60,016 nucleotides of DNA from Chelatococcus sp. GTDB taxonomy: Bacteria > Pseudomonadota > Alphaproteobacteria > Rhizobiales > Beijerinckiaceae. How positions within the stretch are numbered: the first letter of the stretch is position 1; the number at the start of each line of letters is the position of its first letter. Shown here one piece after another: positions 8,044 through 16,047 of the stretch. The stretch is from the NCBI GenBank assembly GCA_003248805.1, contig QFQY01000026.1:1-60016 (forward strand). The letters are read 5' to 3'. A program made the position numbers and the translations under genes. The notes beneath the pieces were generated by a model. The model made no database searches. It saw only the letters and a list, made by a program, of their open reading frames with translations, and was not told the DNA's origin.

Positions 8044-8817
8044 TCACTTCTCGGCGAAGGCCTTCTCGATGACGTAGTCGCCGGCCTCGCCGTGATTGCC
8101 CTCCTCGAGGCCGCGCTCCTCGAAGATCGCCTTGAGATCGGCCAGCATCTGCGGGCTGCCGCAGAGCATGAAACGATCGCCCTGCGCATCGAACGGCCCG
8201 AGGCCGAGATCGGAGAAGAGCTGGCCGGAGGTGATCAGGTCGGTGATCCGGCCACGGTTGCGGAAGGGCTCGCGCGTCACGGTCGGATAATAGAGCAATT
8301 GCTCGCGGATCATCTCGCCGATCAGCTCGTCCTGCGGCAGCTCCTGCTGGATGCGCTCGCCATAGGCCAGCTCCGCGACCTGGCGGCAGCCATGGACGAG
8401 AACGACCTTCTCGTAACGCTCATAGGTCTCGGGATCGCGGATCAGCGACAGGAAGGGCGCGAGACCCGTGCCCGTTCCGAGCAGGAAGAGCCGCTTGCCG
8501 TCCTTCAGATTGTCCAGCACCAGCGTGCCGGTCGCCTTCTTGCCGACGATGATCGGGTCGCCGACCTTGAGATTCTGCAGCCGCGAGGTCAGCGGGCCGT
8601 CCGGCACCTTGATCGAGAAGAACTCGAGGTTCTCGTCGTAGTTCGTGCTGGCGACGCTATAGGCCCGCAGCAGCGGCTTCTCGCCGACCTTGAGCCCGAT
8701 CATCGTGAACTGGCCGTTCTTGAAACGGAAGCTCTGGTCGCGCGTCGTGGTGAAGCTGAAGAGCGTATCCGTCCAGTGGTGGACGCTCAGAACCCGCTCT
8801 TCGTAGAAATTGCTCAT
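8044..8817 (-). CDS. fpr: Ferredoxin--NADP reductase
   Basis: This 257-residue flavoprotein of the bacterial FNR type exchanges electrons between NADP(H) and ferredoxin or flavodoxin. The FAD motif RAYS is at 51-54, the NADP-binding GTGTGLAPFLS at about 114-124, and the LCGSPQM segment and C-terminal VIEKAFAEK are typical of the class. The ATG at 8817 is chosen because it gives full family length and the MSNFYEERVL start. It lies between hnr and ena, so it could supply reduced ferredoxin for the ring reduction, although the family also has housekeeping and oxidative-stress roles. A strong terminator isolates it from hnr. Confidence 0.9.
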   Translation of the reverse strand: MSNFYEERVLSVHHWTDTLFSFTTTRDQSFRFKNGQFTMIGLKVGEKPLLRAYSVASTNYDENLEFFSIKVPDGPLTSRLQNLKVGDPIIVGKKATGTLVLDNLKDGKRLFLLGTGTGLAPFLSLIRDPETYERYEKVVLVHGCRQVAELAYGERIQQELPQDELIGEMIREQLLYYPTVTREPFRNRGRITDLITSGQLFSDLGLGPFDAQGDRFMLCGSPQMLADLKAIFEERGLEEGNHGEAGDYVIEKAFAEK

Positions 8818-8960
8818 GTCCCAACGATCCTTCCTGTCGGACGCCAGCCATGCAGAAGGCCGCCTCACGGCGGCCCAAGGGAGCGGTGCAATATCCAGAC
8901 GCCGCACCGCCGAAATCGGGGCAGCCGCCTCCGATGTCAAGTCGTCGCGTCGCCGCACGC

Positions 8961-9011
8961 TTGACACGGCCAAAGGCCGCTGCCACAAATTCATTTGCGT
9001 ACAAACGATAT
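8961..9011 (+). promoter_or_regulatory. ena promoter with shared operator-like sequence
   Basis: TTGACA at 8961-8966 is followed after 17 bases by a weak -10 (CACAAA, 8984-8989). Immediately downstream, 8990-9011 (TTCATTTGCGTACAAACGAT plus AT) matches the sequence at the hnr promoter. A GTAC core lies within TTGCGTACAA. The position just after the -10 suits repression of initiation. It is also about 170 bp upstream of the divergent fpr gene. Confidence 0.65.
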
Positions 9012-9076
9012 CTCGCGATCGGCGCGGTTTGTCAACCGCTCGAAAACGCGAGGGGGAACGAGCGCGGAGACAATCG

Positions 9077-10273
9077 ATGGCGGAAGTGCAGGCGGCCGGT
9101 CCGGGCAAGGACGACAAGCTCGTCGTGAAGAATATCGGCCTGCTGCTGAGCGGCGACCTGACCAGGCCCATCCTCGACGCCGATACCGTCGTCGCCGTCG
9201 GCGGCAGGATCACCGGGATCGGCCGGTTCAAGGACCTCGATACGGAGGGCGCGACGACGACGATCGACGCGCAGGGATCGGCGCTGGCGCCGGGCCTGAT
9301 CGACAGCCATGTCCATCCCGTCGCCGGCGACTGGACCCCGCGCCAGAGCCAGCTCGGCTGGATCGACTCGACCATGCATGGCGGCGTCACCACCATGATC
9401 TCGGCCGGCGAGGTGCATACGCCCGGCCGCCCGCGCGACGTGGTCGGCGTCAAGGCGATGGCGATCTACGCCCAGCGCTGCTTCGATTCGTTCCGCCCCG
9501 GCGGCGTCAAGATCCATGCCGGCGCGCCCGTGATCGAGCCCGGCATGACCGAGATGGATTTCAAGGAGCTGGCCGAGGCCGGCGTGAAGCTGCTCGGCGA
9601 GGTCGGGCTCGGCGGGGTCAAGGACGGTGCCACGGCCAGGCAGATGGTCGGCTGGGCCCGCAAATACGGCATCCAGTCGACGATCCACACCGGCGGCCCC
9701 TCCATTCCCGGCTCGGGCCTGATCGGCGCCGACGTCGTTCTGGAGGCGGACACGGACGTCGTCGGCCACATCAATGGCGGCCACACCGCCCTGCCGGACA
9801 AGGAAATCCGCTGCATCTGCGAGGGCTGCAGGCGCGGGCTGGAGCTCGTGCACAACGGCAACGAGCGCGCGGCACTCTATACCCTGCGCGTGGCGCGCGA
9901 GATGGGCCAGCTCGAGCGCGTGATTCTGGGCACGGACGGGCCGGCGGGTTCCGGCGTGCAGCCGCTCGGCATCCTGCGCATGGTCTCGATGCTGTCGGCG
10001 CTCGGCGACGTGCCGGCCGAGATCGCCTTCTGCTTCGCCACCGGCAACACGGCGCGCATGCGCAGCCTCGATTGCGGGCTGATCGAGGTCGGGCGTTCCG
10101 CCGATTTCGTCTTCCTCGACAAGGCGCAGCATTCCGCCGGCTCGAACCTGCTCGACAGCGTCCAGCTCGGCGACCTGCCGGGCGTCGGCATGGTGGTGAT
10201 CGACGGCATCGTCCGCTCAGGGCGGAGCCGGAACACGCCGCCCGCGGAGAAGATTCCGGCCATCGTGCACTGA
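9077..10273 (+). CDS. ena: Enamidase (amidohydrolase superfamily)
   Basis: Enamidase hydrolyses 1,4,5,6-tetrahydro-6-oxonicotinate to 2-formylglutarate and ammonia. The 398-residue protein shows the amidohydrolase metal site DSHVH (H78, H80), followed by HGGVTTMISAG, TIHTGGPSIPGSG, VGHINGGHTAL and ILGTDGPAGSGVQPLGILR. These segments closely follow the E. barkeri enamidase, an Fe/Zn enzyme, as far as I can recall its sequence. The ATG at 9077 has a GGAG upstream. It is first in an operon with nicAB, and this pairing with hnr supports the specific assignment over a generic amidohydrolase. Confidence 0.87.
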   Translation: MAEVQAAGPGKDDKLVVKNIGLLLSGDLTRPILDADTVVAVGGRITGIGRFKDLDTEGATTTIDAQGSALAPGLIDSHVHPVAGDWTPRQSQLGWIDSTMHGGVTTMISAGEVHTPGRPRDVVGVKAMAIYAQRCFDSFRPGGVKIHAGAPVIEPGMTEMDFKELAEAGVKLLGEVGLGGVKDGATARQMVGWARKYGIQSTIHTGGPSIPGSGLIGADVVLEADTDVVGHINGGHTALPDKEIRCICEGCRRGLELVHNGNERAALYTLRVAREMGQLERVILGTDGPAGSGVQPLGILRMVSMLSALGDVPAEIAFCFATGNTARMRSLDCGLIEVGRSADFVFLDKAQHSAGSNLLDSVQLGDLPGVGMVVIDGIVRSGRSRNTPPAEKIPAIVH

Positions 10274-10325
10274 GCCTCGCCGATGGGCCGCGACCGTCTT
10301 CCCGCGACCGGAGGCGCCTGACGCG

Positions 10326-10820
10326 ATGCGCGCGCCGGAAACGCATCTCCTGCGTGTCAACGGCGTGGAGCACCGCGTCGAGGGCCGGCCCGACACGCCG
10401 CTGATCTACGCCCTGCGCAACGACCTCGCGCTCAACAGCCCCAAATTCGGCTGCGGGCTGGGGGAGTGCGGCGCCTGCACCGTACTGCTCGACGGCGCGG
10501 CGGCCCGAAGCTGCGCGCTGCCGCTCGGCCAGGCGGCCGGCCGCGAGATCGTGACGCTCGAGGGCCTCGCCGGCCCCGAAGGCCTGCACCCGATCCAGCA
10601 GGCCTTCGTCGACAAGCAGGCCGCCCAGTGCGGCTACTGCATCAGCGGCATGATCATGACCGCCAAGGCCTTCCTCGACGCGCGGCCGCAGCCGAGCGCG
10701 GCGGAGATCCGCGAGGCGCTGCGCTTCAATCTCTGCCGGTGCGGGACGCATCTGGAGATCGTCGAGGCGATCGCGCTCGCCGCCGCGCGCGGCTGGGCCG
10801 TCAAAGGGGCCGAGCGGTGA
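10326..10820 (+). CDS. nicA: Nicotinate hydroxylase small subunit, two [2Fe-2S] clusters
   Basis: This 164-residue protein is the iron-sulfur subunit of a xanthine-dehydrogenase-type hydroxylase. The plant-ferredoxin-like cluster site is FGCGLGECGACTVLLDG with a later cysteine, and the second cluster uses CGYCISGM and CRCGTH. It relays electrons from the molybdenum site of NicB to its haems. It starts 52 bp after ena and overlaps nicB by four bases (GTGA), as expected for one operon. No FAD subunit gene is adjacent, consistent with a cytochrome-linked NicAB enzyme. Confidence 0.9.
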   Translation: MRAPETHLLRVNGVEHRVEGRPDTPLIYALRNDLALNSPKFGCGLGECGACTVLLDGAAARSCALPLGQAAGREIVTLEGLAGPEGLHPIQQAFVDKQAAQCGYCISGMIMTAKAFLDARPQPSAAEIREALRFNLCRCGTHLEIVEAIALAAARGWAVKGAER

Positions 10821-13800
10821 CGAAGACCACCCCCTCACGGCAGGACCTGCTGACGCGCGACGGCGTGCTGGCCGTCGTCGCGCCGCGCCCGCAGAGAGAC
10901 GCCGACGCGCTTCCGGACCTGCATCTGTGCCTGACCTCTGCCGGCGAGATCTTCGGCTTCTGCGGCCATGTCGATCTGGGGACCGGAATCAGGACCGCGC
11001 TGGCGCAGATCGTCGCCGAGGAACTCGACGTGCCGGTCGCCGCCATCGCGCTGGTGCTCGGCGACACGCAGAGCACGCCCAACCAGGGGCCGACCATCGC
11101 CAGCGAGACCATCCAGGTCACCTCGGTCGCGCTCCGCATCGCCGCGGCGCAGGCCCGGGCGAAGCTGGTGGACCTCGCGGCCGAGGCGATGCAATGCCGG
11201 CCCGACGAGATCGCCGTCATGGACGGCCAGTTCCGCCACCGCGAGGAGCCGGGGCGCGAGACGTCCTTCGCCGCCCTGCTCGCGGAGCGCCGCATCCATC
11301 TCGCGCTGGCGCAGGACGCCGCCTTCAAGCCGGTCGAGCAGCACCGTGTCGTCGGCACCTCCGTCGCGCGCGTCGACATTCCGGCGAAAGTCACCGGGCA
11401 GTTCGTCTATGTCCATGACGTGCGCGTGCCCGGCATGCTGCATGGCCGGGTGGTGCGTCCGCCCTATTCGGGCCTCGACCATGGCGAGTTCGTCGGCCGC
11501 AGCCTGATTTCGGTCGATCGCGAGTCCGTCGCGCATATCCCCGGCCTGCGCGCCGTCGTCGTCGAGGGCGATTTCGTCGGCGTCGTCGCCGAGCGGGAGG
11601 AGGATGCGGCGGCGGCGGCCGAGGCGCTGCGCGTGCACTGGCGGGAATTCTCGGCGCCGACGGGCCTCGACGATCTCGACAAGGCGTTGCGCCTGCATCC
11701 GGCGACGCCGCGCCTGCTGGTCGAGGAGGGCGATGTCGATGCGGCGCTCGCATCGGCCCAGACGCGGCTCGACCGGACCTATGTCTGGCCCTACCAGATG
11801 CACGGCTCCATCGGCCCGTCCTGCGCGGTCGCGGATGTGCGGGAGGACGGCGTCACCGTCTGGTCCGGCAGCCAGAACCCCTATCCGCTCCAGGCCGATC
11901 TCGCGCTTCTCACCGGCTTGCCGGCGGAGCGTATCGCCATCGTCCGGCACGAGGCCGCCGGCTGCTACGGCCGCAACTGCGCCGACGACGTCTGCGCCGA
12001 TGCCGTGCTGCTCTCGCGCGCCGTCGGCGCGCCGGTCCGGGTCCAGCTCACGCGCGAGCAGGAGCATCTCTGGGAGCCGAAGGGCGCGGCGCAGCTCATC
12101 GACGTCTCGGGCGGGCTCGGGCCGGGGGGAAGCCTCGCGGCCTACGACTTCCATACGCGCTACCCCTCGAACGCCGCCCCGACGCTCGCGCTGCTCCTGA
12201 CCGGGCGCATCCCGAACCAGCCGGCCACGCTGAAGATGGGCGATCGCACCGCGATCCCCTCCTATGACTACGAGACGATGCGGATCACGGCCTACGACAT
12301 GCCGCCGATCGTGCGCGCCTCCTGGTTCCGCGGCGTCTCGGCCATGCCGAACGTCTTCGCCCATGAGAGCTTCATCGACGAACTGGCGCATGAGGCCGGC
12401 GAGGACCCCGTCGCCTTCCGGCTGCGCCACATCAACGACGCGCGCGCGGCCGAGCTGAGCAAGGCCACGGCCGAGCGGGCCGGATGGGAACCCCATGTGG
12501 GCCCGCGCATGGCGCTGGATCCCGAGACCGGAATCCTGCGCGGGCGCGGCTTCGCCCAGGCGCGCTATGTCCATGGCAACTGGCCGGGCGTGGGGGCCGC
12601 ATGGTCGGCCTGGGTCGCGGATGTCGCGGTCGACAGCCGCACCGGCGAGATCGCGGTGACCAAGGTCGTCGTCGGCCAGGATACCGGCATGATGATCAAC
12701 CCGGCCGGGGTGACGCACCAGATCCACGGCAATGTCCTGCAATCGACGAGCCGGGTGCTGCGCGAGGAGGTGACCTTCTCCGAAACCACCGCGGTGGCGA
12801 GCCGGGAATGGGGCAGCTATCCCATCCTGACCTTCCCCGAACTGCCGTCCGTCGACGTCATGCTGATGGACCGCCAGCACGAGCCGCCGCTGGGGGCGGG
12901 CGAGTCGGCGTCCGTTCCCAGCGCGGCCGCCATCGTGAACGCGGTCTTCGACGCGACCGGCGTGCGCTTCCGCGAGCTGCCGCTGACGCCGGAGCGGGTG
13001 CTGGCCGGGCTCGGCCGCCTGCAGCCTCCCGCTCCCGCCGCGCCCCTGCCGCCGAAGCGCAGCCGCTGGAGCCTCGCCGGGCTGACCGCCGCCGTGGCCG
13101 GGCTTTCGGCCTTCGCCGCCGTCTCGCTGCCGATCCGGGGCGAGATCGCGCCCATCGCGCGGCCCGATCCCGCGACATGGTCGGCCGCCACGATCGAGAA
13201 GGGGCGCCAGCTCGCCGCGCTCGGGGCCTGCGCGGTCTGCCACACGGCCGAGGGCGGCGCGCCGTTTGCGGGCGGCCGGGGGATCGAGACGCCGTTCGGA
13301 ACGGTGGTGACGACCAACATCACGCCCGATCCGGAGACCGGAATCGGCAACTGGTCCTATCCCGCCTTCGAGCGGGCGATGCGCGAGGGCGTGCATCGCG
13401 ACGGGCGCCAGCTCTATCCGGCCTTCCCCTATCCGAACTTCCGGAACGCGAGCGAGGCCGACCTGCAGGCGCTCTACGCCTTCCTGATGGCGCAGCCGGC
13501 CACGAGCCGGCGCCATGACGAGACCCGCCTCGCCTTCCCCTTCAACCTGCGGCCCCTGCTGGCGGGCTGGAACCTGATGTTCAACCGCGGCGGCGAGGCG
13601 AAGCAGGAGCCCGCCCGCTCGGCCGAGTGGACCCGGGGGCGCTATCTCGTCGACGGGCTGGGCCATTGCGGCGCCTGCCACACGCCGCGCAACGCGCTCG
13701 GCGCCGAGCGCAGGGAGAGCGCCTATCTCGCCGGCGGCGAGGCGGAAGGCTGGGACGCGCCCGCGCTGAACCGGCTCGGCTCGCGCCCGGTGGCCTGGAG

Positions 13801-14347
13801 CGAAGCGGAGCTCTTCACCTATCTCAAGACCGGCAAGTCCAATTTCCACGGCGTGGCCTCCGGACCCATGGCGCCGGTGGTCGCCGAACTGGCGCAGCTG
13901 CCCGATACCGATCTCAAGGCGATGGCCGTCTATCTCGCCTCGCTCGATGCGCGGGCGCCGGCGGACGACGAAACGGCGCGGCAGGCCGAGCAGCGCATCG
14001 CGGCGAGCAGCCGGGCGCCGACCGCCGCCGCCTCCCCGGCGGCGCGGCTCTACGAGGCGGCCTGCGCGGTCTGCCACCAGTCGGGACGGGCCGCGCCTCT
14101 CGCCAATGCCGGACCCGATCTCGCGCTCAGCCCCAAGGTCGCGGGCCCGACGCCGCGCAACCTGCTGCATGTGCTGATCGAAGGCGGCACCCATGCGTCC
14201 GGCTCGATGCCGGCCTTCGCCAACGCGCTCGACCACCGGCAGATCGCCGATCTGGCGCGGCATCTGCGCGAGCGCTTCGCGCCGGGCGAGCCGGCCTGGG
14301 CGGGGATCGAGGAGACGCTGGCGGACATCCGCGCGCGTCGGCCCTGA
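10817..14347 (+). CDS. nicB: Nicotinate hydroxylase large subunit: molybdopterin domain fused to three-haem cytochrome c
   Basis: This 1176-residue protein hydroxylates nicotinate to 6-hydroxynicotinate with water-derived oxygen. Residues 1-740 are the molybdenum-cofactor domain of the xanthine dehydrogenase family, with the C-terminal GAGESASVPSAAAI motif. A single hydrophobic helix (about 750-775) is followed by a cytochrome c region with CXXCH haem sites at 805-809, 951-955 and 1083-1087. Size and order match P. putida NicB (about 1190 residues). The three haems imply electron transfer to the respiratory chain rather than to NAD. The GTG at 10817 overlaps the nicA stop. A two-gene substrate specificity call in this family rests largely on context, here hnr and ena. 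Confidence 0.88.
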   Translation: MTKTTPSRQDLLTRDGVLAVVAPRPQRDADALPDLHLCLTSAGEIFGFCGHVDLGTGIRTALAQIVAEELDVPVAAIALVLGDTQSTPNQGPTIASETIQVTSVALRIAAAQARAKLVDLAAEAMQCRPDEIAVMDGQFRHREEPGRETSFAALLAERRIHLALAQDAAFKPVEQHRVVGTSVARVDIPAKVTGQFVYVHDVRVPGMLHGRVVRPPYSGLDHGEFVGRSLISVDRESVAHIPGLRAVVVEGDFVGVVAEREEDAAAAAEALRVHWREFSAPTGLDDLDKALRLHPATPRLLVEEGDVDAALASAQTRLDRTYVWPYQMHGSIGPSCAVADVREDGVTVWSGSQNPYPLQADLALLTGLPAERIAIVRHEAAGCYGRNCADDVCADAVLLSRAVGAPVRVQLTREQEHLWEPKGAAQLIDVSGGLGPGGSLAAYDFHTRYPSNAAPTLALLLTGRIPNQPATLKMGDRTAIPSYDYETMRITAYDMPPIVRASWFRGVSAMPNVFAHESFIDELAHEAGEDPVAFRLRHINDARAAELSKATAERAGWEPHVGPRMALDPETGILRGRGFAQARYVHGNWPGVGAAWSAWVADVAVDSRTGEIAVTKVVVGQDTGMMINPAGVTHQIHGNVLQSTSRVLREEVTFSETTAVASREWGSYPILTFPELPSVDVMLMDRQHEPPLGAGESASVPSAAAIVNAVFDATGVRFRELPLTPERVLAGLGRLQPPAPAAPLPPKRSRWSLAGLTAAVAGLSAFAAVSLPIRGEIAPIARPDPATWSAATIEKGRQLAALGACAVCHTAEGGAPFAGGRGIETPFGTVVTTNITPDPETGIGNWSYPAFERAMREGVHRDGRQLYPAFPYPNFRNASEADLQALYAFLMAQPATSRRHDETRLAFPFNLRPLLAGWNLMFNRGGEAKQEPARSAEWTRGRYLVDGLGHCGACHTPRNALGAERRESAYLAGGEAEGWDAPALNRLGSRPVAWSEAELFTYLKTGKSNFHGVASGPMAPVVAELAQLPDTDLKAMAVYLASLDARAPADDETARQAEQRIAASSRAPTAAASPAARLYEAACAVCHQSGRAAPLANAGPDLALSPKVAGPTPRNLLHVLIEGGTHASGSMPAFANALDHRQIADLARHLRERFAPGEPAWAGIEETLADIRARRP

Positions 14348-14355
14348 CACAAAAG

Positions 14356-14380
14356 GAGAGGCGGCTGGTGGCCGCCTCTC
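14356..14380. terminator. Hairpin between convergent nicB and hydrolase genes
   Basis: GAGAGGCGGC and GCCGCCTCTC form a perfect 10-bp stem with a TGGTG loop, preceded by AAAA and followed by GTCATTT. Lying between two convergent genes, it probably ends transcription from both sides. Confidence 0.75.
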
Positions 14381-14409
14381 GTCATTTGCCGGCGATCGGT
14401 CGCCCCGGT

Positions 14410-15411
14410 TCAGGCGCGCAGGAAAGCGAGCATATCCTGGTTCAGCCGGTCCTTATGCGTCTCAGAGAGACCATGGGGGGCCCCCTCATAGACCTTGAGG
14501 ATGGCGTGCGGCACGAGCTTCTTCGAGGCCCGGCCGGAGGCGTCGAGCGGGACGATCTGATCGTCGTCGCCATGGACGATCAGGGTCGGCCTGTCGAACT
14601 TCTTCAGGTCCGCGGTGAAGTCGGTCTCGGAAAAGGCCTTGATCGAGTCGAAGGTGTTCTTGAAGCCGGCCTGCATGCCCTGGGCATACCAGGCCTCGAT
14701 CGCGCCCTGGCTGGCCTTGGCGCCCGGCCGGTTGTAGCCGAAGAACGGGCCCGACGCGATGTCGCGGAAGAGCTGCGCACGGTCCGCCAGGAAGGCCTTG
14801 CGGATGCCGTCGAAGACCTCGATCGGCAAGCCACCCGGATTGCTCTCCTTCTTCACCATCACCGGCGGCACCGCCGAGATCAGGCCGAGCTTCGCGATCC
14901 GGCCCGTGCCGTGCCGACCGGCATAGCGCGCCACTTCGCCGCCACCCGTGGAGAAGCCGAAGGCGGATACGTTCCGCAGGTCGAGCGCCTCGATGACCTC
15001 GCCGAGGTCGTCCGCGTAGTGGTCCATGTCGTTGCCGTCCCAGGGCTGGCTGGAGCGGCCATGGCCGCGCCGGTCATGGCTGACGACGCGAAAACCGTTA
15101 TTGGCCAGGAAGAAGGCCTGGTTCTCCCAGCTGTCGGAGGAGAGCGGCCAGCCATGGCTCAGCGTCACGACCGGACCGTCCTTCGGGCCCCAATCCTTGA
15201 CGTAGAGGCTGACGCCCTCGCGGGTGGTGACATAGCTGCCGCTGACGGTGGGCTTGCCTTTGCGGGGCGCCGCGGCGGCCGTGGCGGCGGGCTTCGTCTG
15301 CGCCGCGGCCTCTCCGGCCGGCAAGGTGGCGGCGGCGGCCGCAGCCACGCCCGCAAGAGCGGTCAGGATTTCGCGGCGCGCGGGGCCGGCGGTTTCGTTG
15401 CGGTTCGACAT
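14410..15411 (-). CDS. Exported alpha/beta hydrolase, cofactor-free haloperoxidase type
   Basis: This 333-residue protein has an N-terminal export signal (ARREILTALAG plus an alanine-rich stretch, possibly Tat) followed by an alpha/beta-hydrolase domain. The nucleophile elbow is GFSTGG, the acid is in HGDDDQ and the histidine is in GAPHGL; HGWPLSSDSW provides the oxyanion region. The family includes non-haem chloroperoxidases, though most members are esterases or lactonases with unknown substrates. It is divergent from an OhrR-like regulator with two palindromes in the shared promoter region, so peroxide-responsive expression is likely. Confidence 0.85.
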   Translation of the reverse strand: MSNRNETAGPARREILTALAGVAAAAAATLPAGEAAAQTKPAATAAAAPRKGKPTVSGSYVTTREGVSLYVKDWGPKDGPVVTLSHGWPLSSDSWENQAFFLANNGFRVVSHDRRGHGRSSQPWDGNDMDHYADDLGEVIEALDLRNVSAFGFSTGGGEVARYAGRHGTGRIAKLGLISAVPPVMVKKESNPGGLPIEVFDGIRKAFLADRAQLFRDIASGPFFGYNRPGAKASQGAIEAWYAQGMQAGFKNTFDSIKAFSETDFTADLKKFDRPTLIVHGDDDQIVPLDASGRASKKLVPHAILKVYEGAPHGLSETHKDRLNQDMLAFLRA

Positions 15412-15464
15412 GACATCTCTCCTTTGCTGCGTCCGTTCCGGCGGAGGGCCGTCGGCCGATCTCT

Positions 15465-15495
15465 AAATCGCTCTCGATTAGATCGTGTGCGATTT
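15465..15495. promoter_or_regulatory. Palindromic operator 1 for the OhrR-like regulator
   Basis: A near-perfect inverted repeat has two 14-bp arms around a TAG centre. It begins AAATCGC and ends GCGATTT, with an inner CGAT/ATCG pair, and only two arm positions fail to pair. It lies in the region shared by the hydrolase and marR promoters. Confidence 0.7.
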
Positions 15496-15520
15496 AATAT
15501 GGCAGCCTCCGCCCTGTGTC

Positions 15521-15549
15521 AATCCCTTGCGATTCAGTCGCGTGCGATT
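15521..15549. promoter_or_regulatory. Palindromic operator 2 for the OhrR-like regulator
   Basis: AATCCCTTGCGATTC followed by GTCGCGTGCGATT is a degenerate version of the site at 15465-15495, sharing the TGCGATT half-sites. It ends about 30 bp before the marR start and could mediate autorepression. Confidence 0.55.
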
Positions 15550-15579
15550 ATTCTAACGGAAGCCCATGAGGAGGCTTCC

Positions 15580-16035
15580 ATGTCCAAGACCGCGACGGAC
15601 GGCGCGACCGGCCAGCAGCTCGACGATCTCGTCTGCTTCGCCGTCTATTCGGCCAGCCACGCCTTCAACCAGCTCTACAAGCCACTGCTCGACGCGCTGG
15701 GCCTGACCTATCCGCAATATCTCGTCATGCTGCTGCTCTGGGCGAAGGACGACCGCACGGTCGGCGAGCTGGGCGAGGAGCTGCTGCTCGAATCGAACAC
15801 ACTGACGCCGCTGCTCAAGCGCCTGGAGAGCGCCGGGCTGATCGGCCGGAGCCGCGATCCCGCGGACGAGCGCAAGGTCCGCGTCAGGCTCTCGGAGCGT
15901 GGGAAGGCCTTGCGAGACGAGGCGCAGGAGGTGCCGGCGTGCATCGGCGAGGCGACCGGGCTGTCGTTTCCGGAGTTGCGACGCCTCACCGGCGAGATCA
16001 ACGCGCTGCGCCGCGCGCTGCTGCGGCGGCCCTGA
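15580..16035 (+). CDS. MarR family regulator, OhrR-like
   Basis: This 151-residue winged-helix repressor has the OhrR signature: a reactive cysteine near the N-terminus (C19 in DDLVCFAVYSASHAFN), the tyrosine of QLYKPLL, then LTYPQYLVMLLLW and the recognition helix region ELLLESNTLTPLLKRLE. One-cysteine OhrR proteins are inactivated by organic peroxides. The ATG at 15580 follows GAGGAGG by five bases; the upstream open frame has no such signal. It is divergent from an exported hydrolase rather than the usual ohr gene, which is a little unusual. Confidence 0.87.
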   Translation: MSKTATDGATGQQLDDLVCFAVYSASHAFNQLYKPLLDALGLTYPQYLVMLLLWAKDDRTVGELGEELLLESNTLTPLLKRLESAGLIGRSRDPADERKVRVRLSERGKALRDEAQEVPACIGEATGLSFPELRRLTGEINALRRALLRRP

Positions 16036-16047
16036 CCCGCGCGCGTC

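Noticed and set aside
8044..9453. N-terminally extended reading of the ferredoxin-NADP reductase
   Set aside because: The extra 212 residues run through the ena promoter and the ena gene on the other strand; the ATG at 8817 fits the family.
4337..14347. Recent horizontal transfer of the nicotinate island
   Set aside because: No integrase, tRNA, target repeats or obvious base-composition shift was seen, so transfer cannot be supported from this window.
10835..14350. 1171-codon open frame antisense to nicB
   Set aside because: It exactly shadows a well-supported gene, is Arg/Gly/His-rich, has no family motifs and reflects GC-rich codon use.
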